NCBI RefSeq assembly: GCF_014196625.1
Contig: NZ_JACIDZ010000001.1
Coordinates: forward strand, 682,001 to 746,000
DNA: 64,000 bases
Direction of reading: 5' to 3'
Origin: Martelella radicis
GTDB taxonomy: Bacteria; Pseudomonadota; Alphaproteobacteria; Rhizobiales; Rhizobiaceae
Positions within the stretch are counted from its first letter, which is position 1. Every line of letters begins with the position of its first letter. A program made the translations under genes and the position numbers. Positions 62,661 to 64,000 of the stretch are shown here, one piece after another. The notes beneath the pieces are model-generated. The model was not told where the DNA came from, made no database searches, and was given only the letters and a program-made list of their open reading frames with translations.

Positions 62661-63572
62661 TTGCTAGATCCATCGCAGTATTTCACGATCCCGTTCGACA
62701 CGTGGGTCAATGACTTCGTCCGCGGCTTCCTCGTCCCGAATTTCCGGCCGTTCTTCCGCGCGCTCCAGGTGCCGGTCAACCAGGTTCTGATGGCGCTCGA
62801 CACCTTCCTCGCATGGGTGCCGATGCTGGCCATGACCGCCATCTTCGCGCTTCTTGCCTGGCGCATCGTCGGCCGGACCATGGCGCTGGTGACGATCTTC
62901 GGGTTCCTGTTCGTCGACCTGATCGGCCTGTGGCCGGAGACGATGACCACGCTCGCCATGATCCTGACATCGGTGTTCTTCTGTACCATCATCGGCGTGC
63001 CGGTCGGCATTCTCGTTGCCCGCAGCGACATGCTGTGGCGTATCGTCCGGCCGATCCTCGACGTGATGCAGACCGTGCCGAGCTTCGTCTATCTGGTGCC
63101 GATCGTGATGCTCTTCGGCGTCGGCATGGCGCCGGGCATCATCGCGACCATCATCTTTGCCCTGCCGCCGATCATCCGCATGACCAATCTCGGTATCCGC
63201 AATGTGCGCACGGACCTGATCGAGGCATCGGAGGCTTTCGGCGCGAATTACACGCAGACGCTGATCGAGGTTCAGCTGCCGCTTGCCATGCGCACCATCA
63301 TGGCGGGGTTGAATCAGACCCTAATGCTCGCCATGTCGATGGTTGTCATCGCAGCGCTCATTGGCGCAGGCGGCCTCGGACAGGTCGTCAACACCGGTCT
63401 CGGCCGACTTGATGTCGGCGGCGCGACCGCCGGCGGCGTCGGCATTGTGGTCCTGGCCATCGTGCTCGACCGCATCACCCAGGGCCTCGTCGAGCCTTCC
63501 GATCCCAACCGGATGACCTTCCGTCAGGCGTTGGGAACACTCTTCAGCGGCCAGAAAAAGGCCGCCGAATAA
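62661..63572 (+). CDS. proW: Glycine betaine/proline-type ABC transporter permease
   Basis: The start codon is TTG at 62,661 with AGGAGA upstream. The 303-residue inner-membrane protein has about six to seven spans and the ABC permease EAA-type loop (EASEAFGANYTQTLIEVQLPLAMRTI). Near the middle VMQTVPSFVYLVPIVMLFG is a family hallmark. It pairs with the ProV ATPase and the ProX binding protein downstream. Confidence 0.93.
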   Translation: MLDPSQYFTIPFDTWVNDFVRGFLVPNFRPFFRALQVPVNQVLMALDTFLAWVPMLAMTAIFALLAWRIVGRTMALVTIFGFLFVDLIGLWPETMTTLAMILTSVFFCTIIGVPVGILVARSDMLWRIVRPILDVMQTVPSFVYLVPIVMLFGVGMAPGIIATIIFALPPIIRMTNLGIRNVRTDLIEASEAFGANYTQTLIEVQLPLAMRTIMAGLNQTLMLAMSMVVIAALIGAGGLGQVVNTGLGRLDVGGATAGGVGIVVLAIVLDRITQGLVEPSDPNRMTFRQALGTLFSGQKKAAE

Positions 63573-63580
63573 GCACGAGG

Positions 63581-63596
63581 GCGGCCCGAGGGCCGC
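63581..63596 (+). terminator. Hairpin between proW and proX
   Basis: GCGGCC-CGAG-GGCCGC forms a 6-base (or 7-base) GC stem with a tetraloop, followed by TTTC, 9 bases after the proW stop. It could trim or partly terminate the message, giving different proW and proX levels, or protect the upstream transcript. Strength is uncertain. Confidence 0.4.
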
Positions 63597-63686
63597 TTTC
63601 AAGGGATCTCCGATCCCGTAGCCAAGGCGACGCGCCTGCCTCCCCGTAGGCGAGACGCCGCAACACGTAGAAACGGAGAAACACTC

Positions 63687-64000
63687 ATGAACAAGAACCT
63701 CAACAAGCTCACCGCTGCCCTGATGATCGGCGCGGCCAGCCTTGTGCCGGCCACTGCCGCATTCGCGCAGGAGCCCGGCGACGGCAAGACCATCCGTATG
63801 GCCCAGGCCGACTGGGATACCGGCTGGTTCCAGGCCGAAATCTACAAGCAGATGTTTGAAGATCTCGGCTACACCGTGACCGGCCCGATGACGCTTGGCG
63901 CCTCGGCCTTCTATCAGGCCGTGTCGCAGGGCGACGTCGACCTCTGGGTCAACGGCTGGTTCCCGCTGCACCGCACCTATGAGTCGACCTTCGAGGGCAA
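63687..64000 (+). CDS. proX: Glycine betaine/proline-type periplasmic binding protein, partial
   Basis: The reading frame opens at ATG 63,687 and runs off the window end without a stop. A signal peptide (MNKNLNKLTAALMIGAASLV, then PATAAFA) leads to a mature start QEPGDGKTIRMAQADWDTGWF. The DWDTGWF segment and VDLWVNGWFP match OpuAC/ProX binding proteins, where aromatic residues hold the quaternary ammonium group. About 105 residues are visible, a third of the usual length. It completes proVWX. Confidence 0.9.
   Translation, partial: MNKNLNKLTAALMIGAASLVPATAAFAQEPGDGKTIRMAQADWDTGWFQAEIYKQMFEDLGYTVTGPMTLGASAFYQAVSQGDVDLWVNGWFPLHRTYESTFEG

Overview
The window looks like alphaproteobacterial chromosome, most likely a Hyphomicrobiales (Rhizobiales) member. 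Signs include an NDUFS4-type complex I accessory subunit, a two-domain cold-shock protein, the ImuA-ImuB-DnaE2 mutasome with an alphaproteobacterial LexA box (GAAC-N7-GAAC), GcrA-like and two-PAS GGDEF proteins, high-GC coding sequence and a proVWX-type transporter. I do not name a species.

The layout is core DNA interrupted by two mobile elements. (1) 1-8.7 kb is the right part of an integrated element whose left end lies outside the window. It holds an S24-type repressor flanked by operators, a small membrane protein, a conserved 180-residue protein and a tyrosine integrase. Behind these sits AT-richer cargo: a putative toxin, MqsA-like antitoxin and ParA-like ATPase operon, then an NdpA-like protein with a three-helix membrane protein. 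tRNA-Arg(TCT) at 8.7 kb is the likely attachment gene. (2) 8.7-11.7 kb is core (complex I subunit, secreted protein, diguanylate cyclase). (3) 11,673-55,690 is a 44-kb genomic island, bounded by a perfect 50-bp direct repeat that is the 3' part of tRNA-Pro(TGG). (4) 55.6-64 kb is core again: tRNA-Pro, DUF192, cold shock, glyoxalase-like, three tRNA-Glu, DedA, dGTPase, J-domain protein and proV-proW-proX, cut by the window end.

Within the 44-kb island, from left to right: a nuclease-like protein beside a HEPN gene broken by an in-frame stop; an SOS mutagenesis block (UvrD-like helicase, SRAP, DinB, divergent from ImuA-ImuB-DnaE2) with one LexA box between; a 1447-residue kinase-like/STAND-like/repeat protein, probably a conflict or defence system; a DEAD-box RNA helicase; a surface module in which a LuxR-type regulator sits between two divergent operons, each pairing an outer-membrane type V secretion protein with a penicillin-binding-fold serine hydrolase; an IS110-family insertion; and the mobility module. 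The mobility module consists of a tightly coupled leftward operon (HTH protein, GcrA-like, cytosine methylase-like, replication protein with iteron-like repeats in its gene, NusG-like), an S24 repressor, and a rightward operon ending in excisionase-like protein and integrase at tRNA-Pro.

The most interesting signals are the exact 21-bp element, with matched promoter spacing, in front of both type V operons; the giant kinase/STAND-like gene; the phased repeat array inside the replication gene; the matching, apparently leaderless repressor modules of the two elements; and the mobile mutasome. No phage structural, packaging or lysis gene is visible, so the second element looks like an integrative satellite or island rather than a complete prophage.
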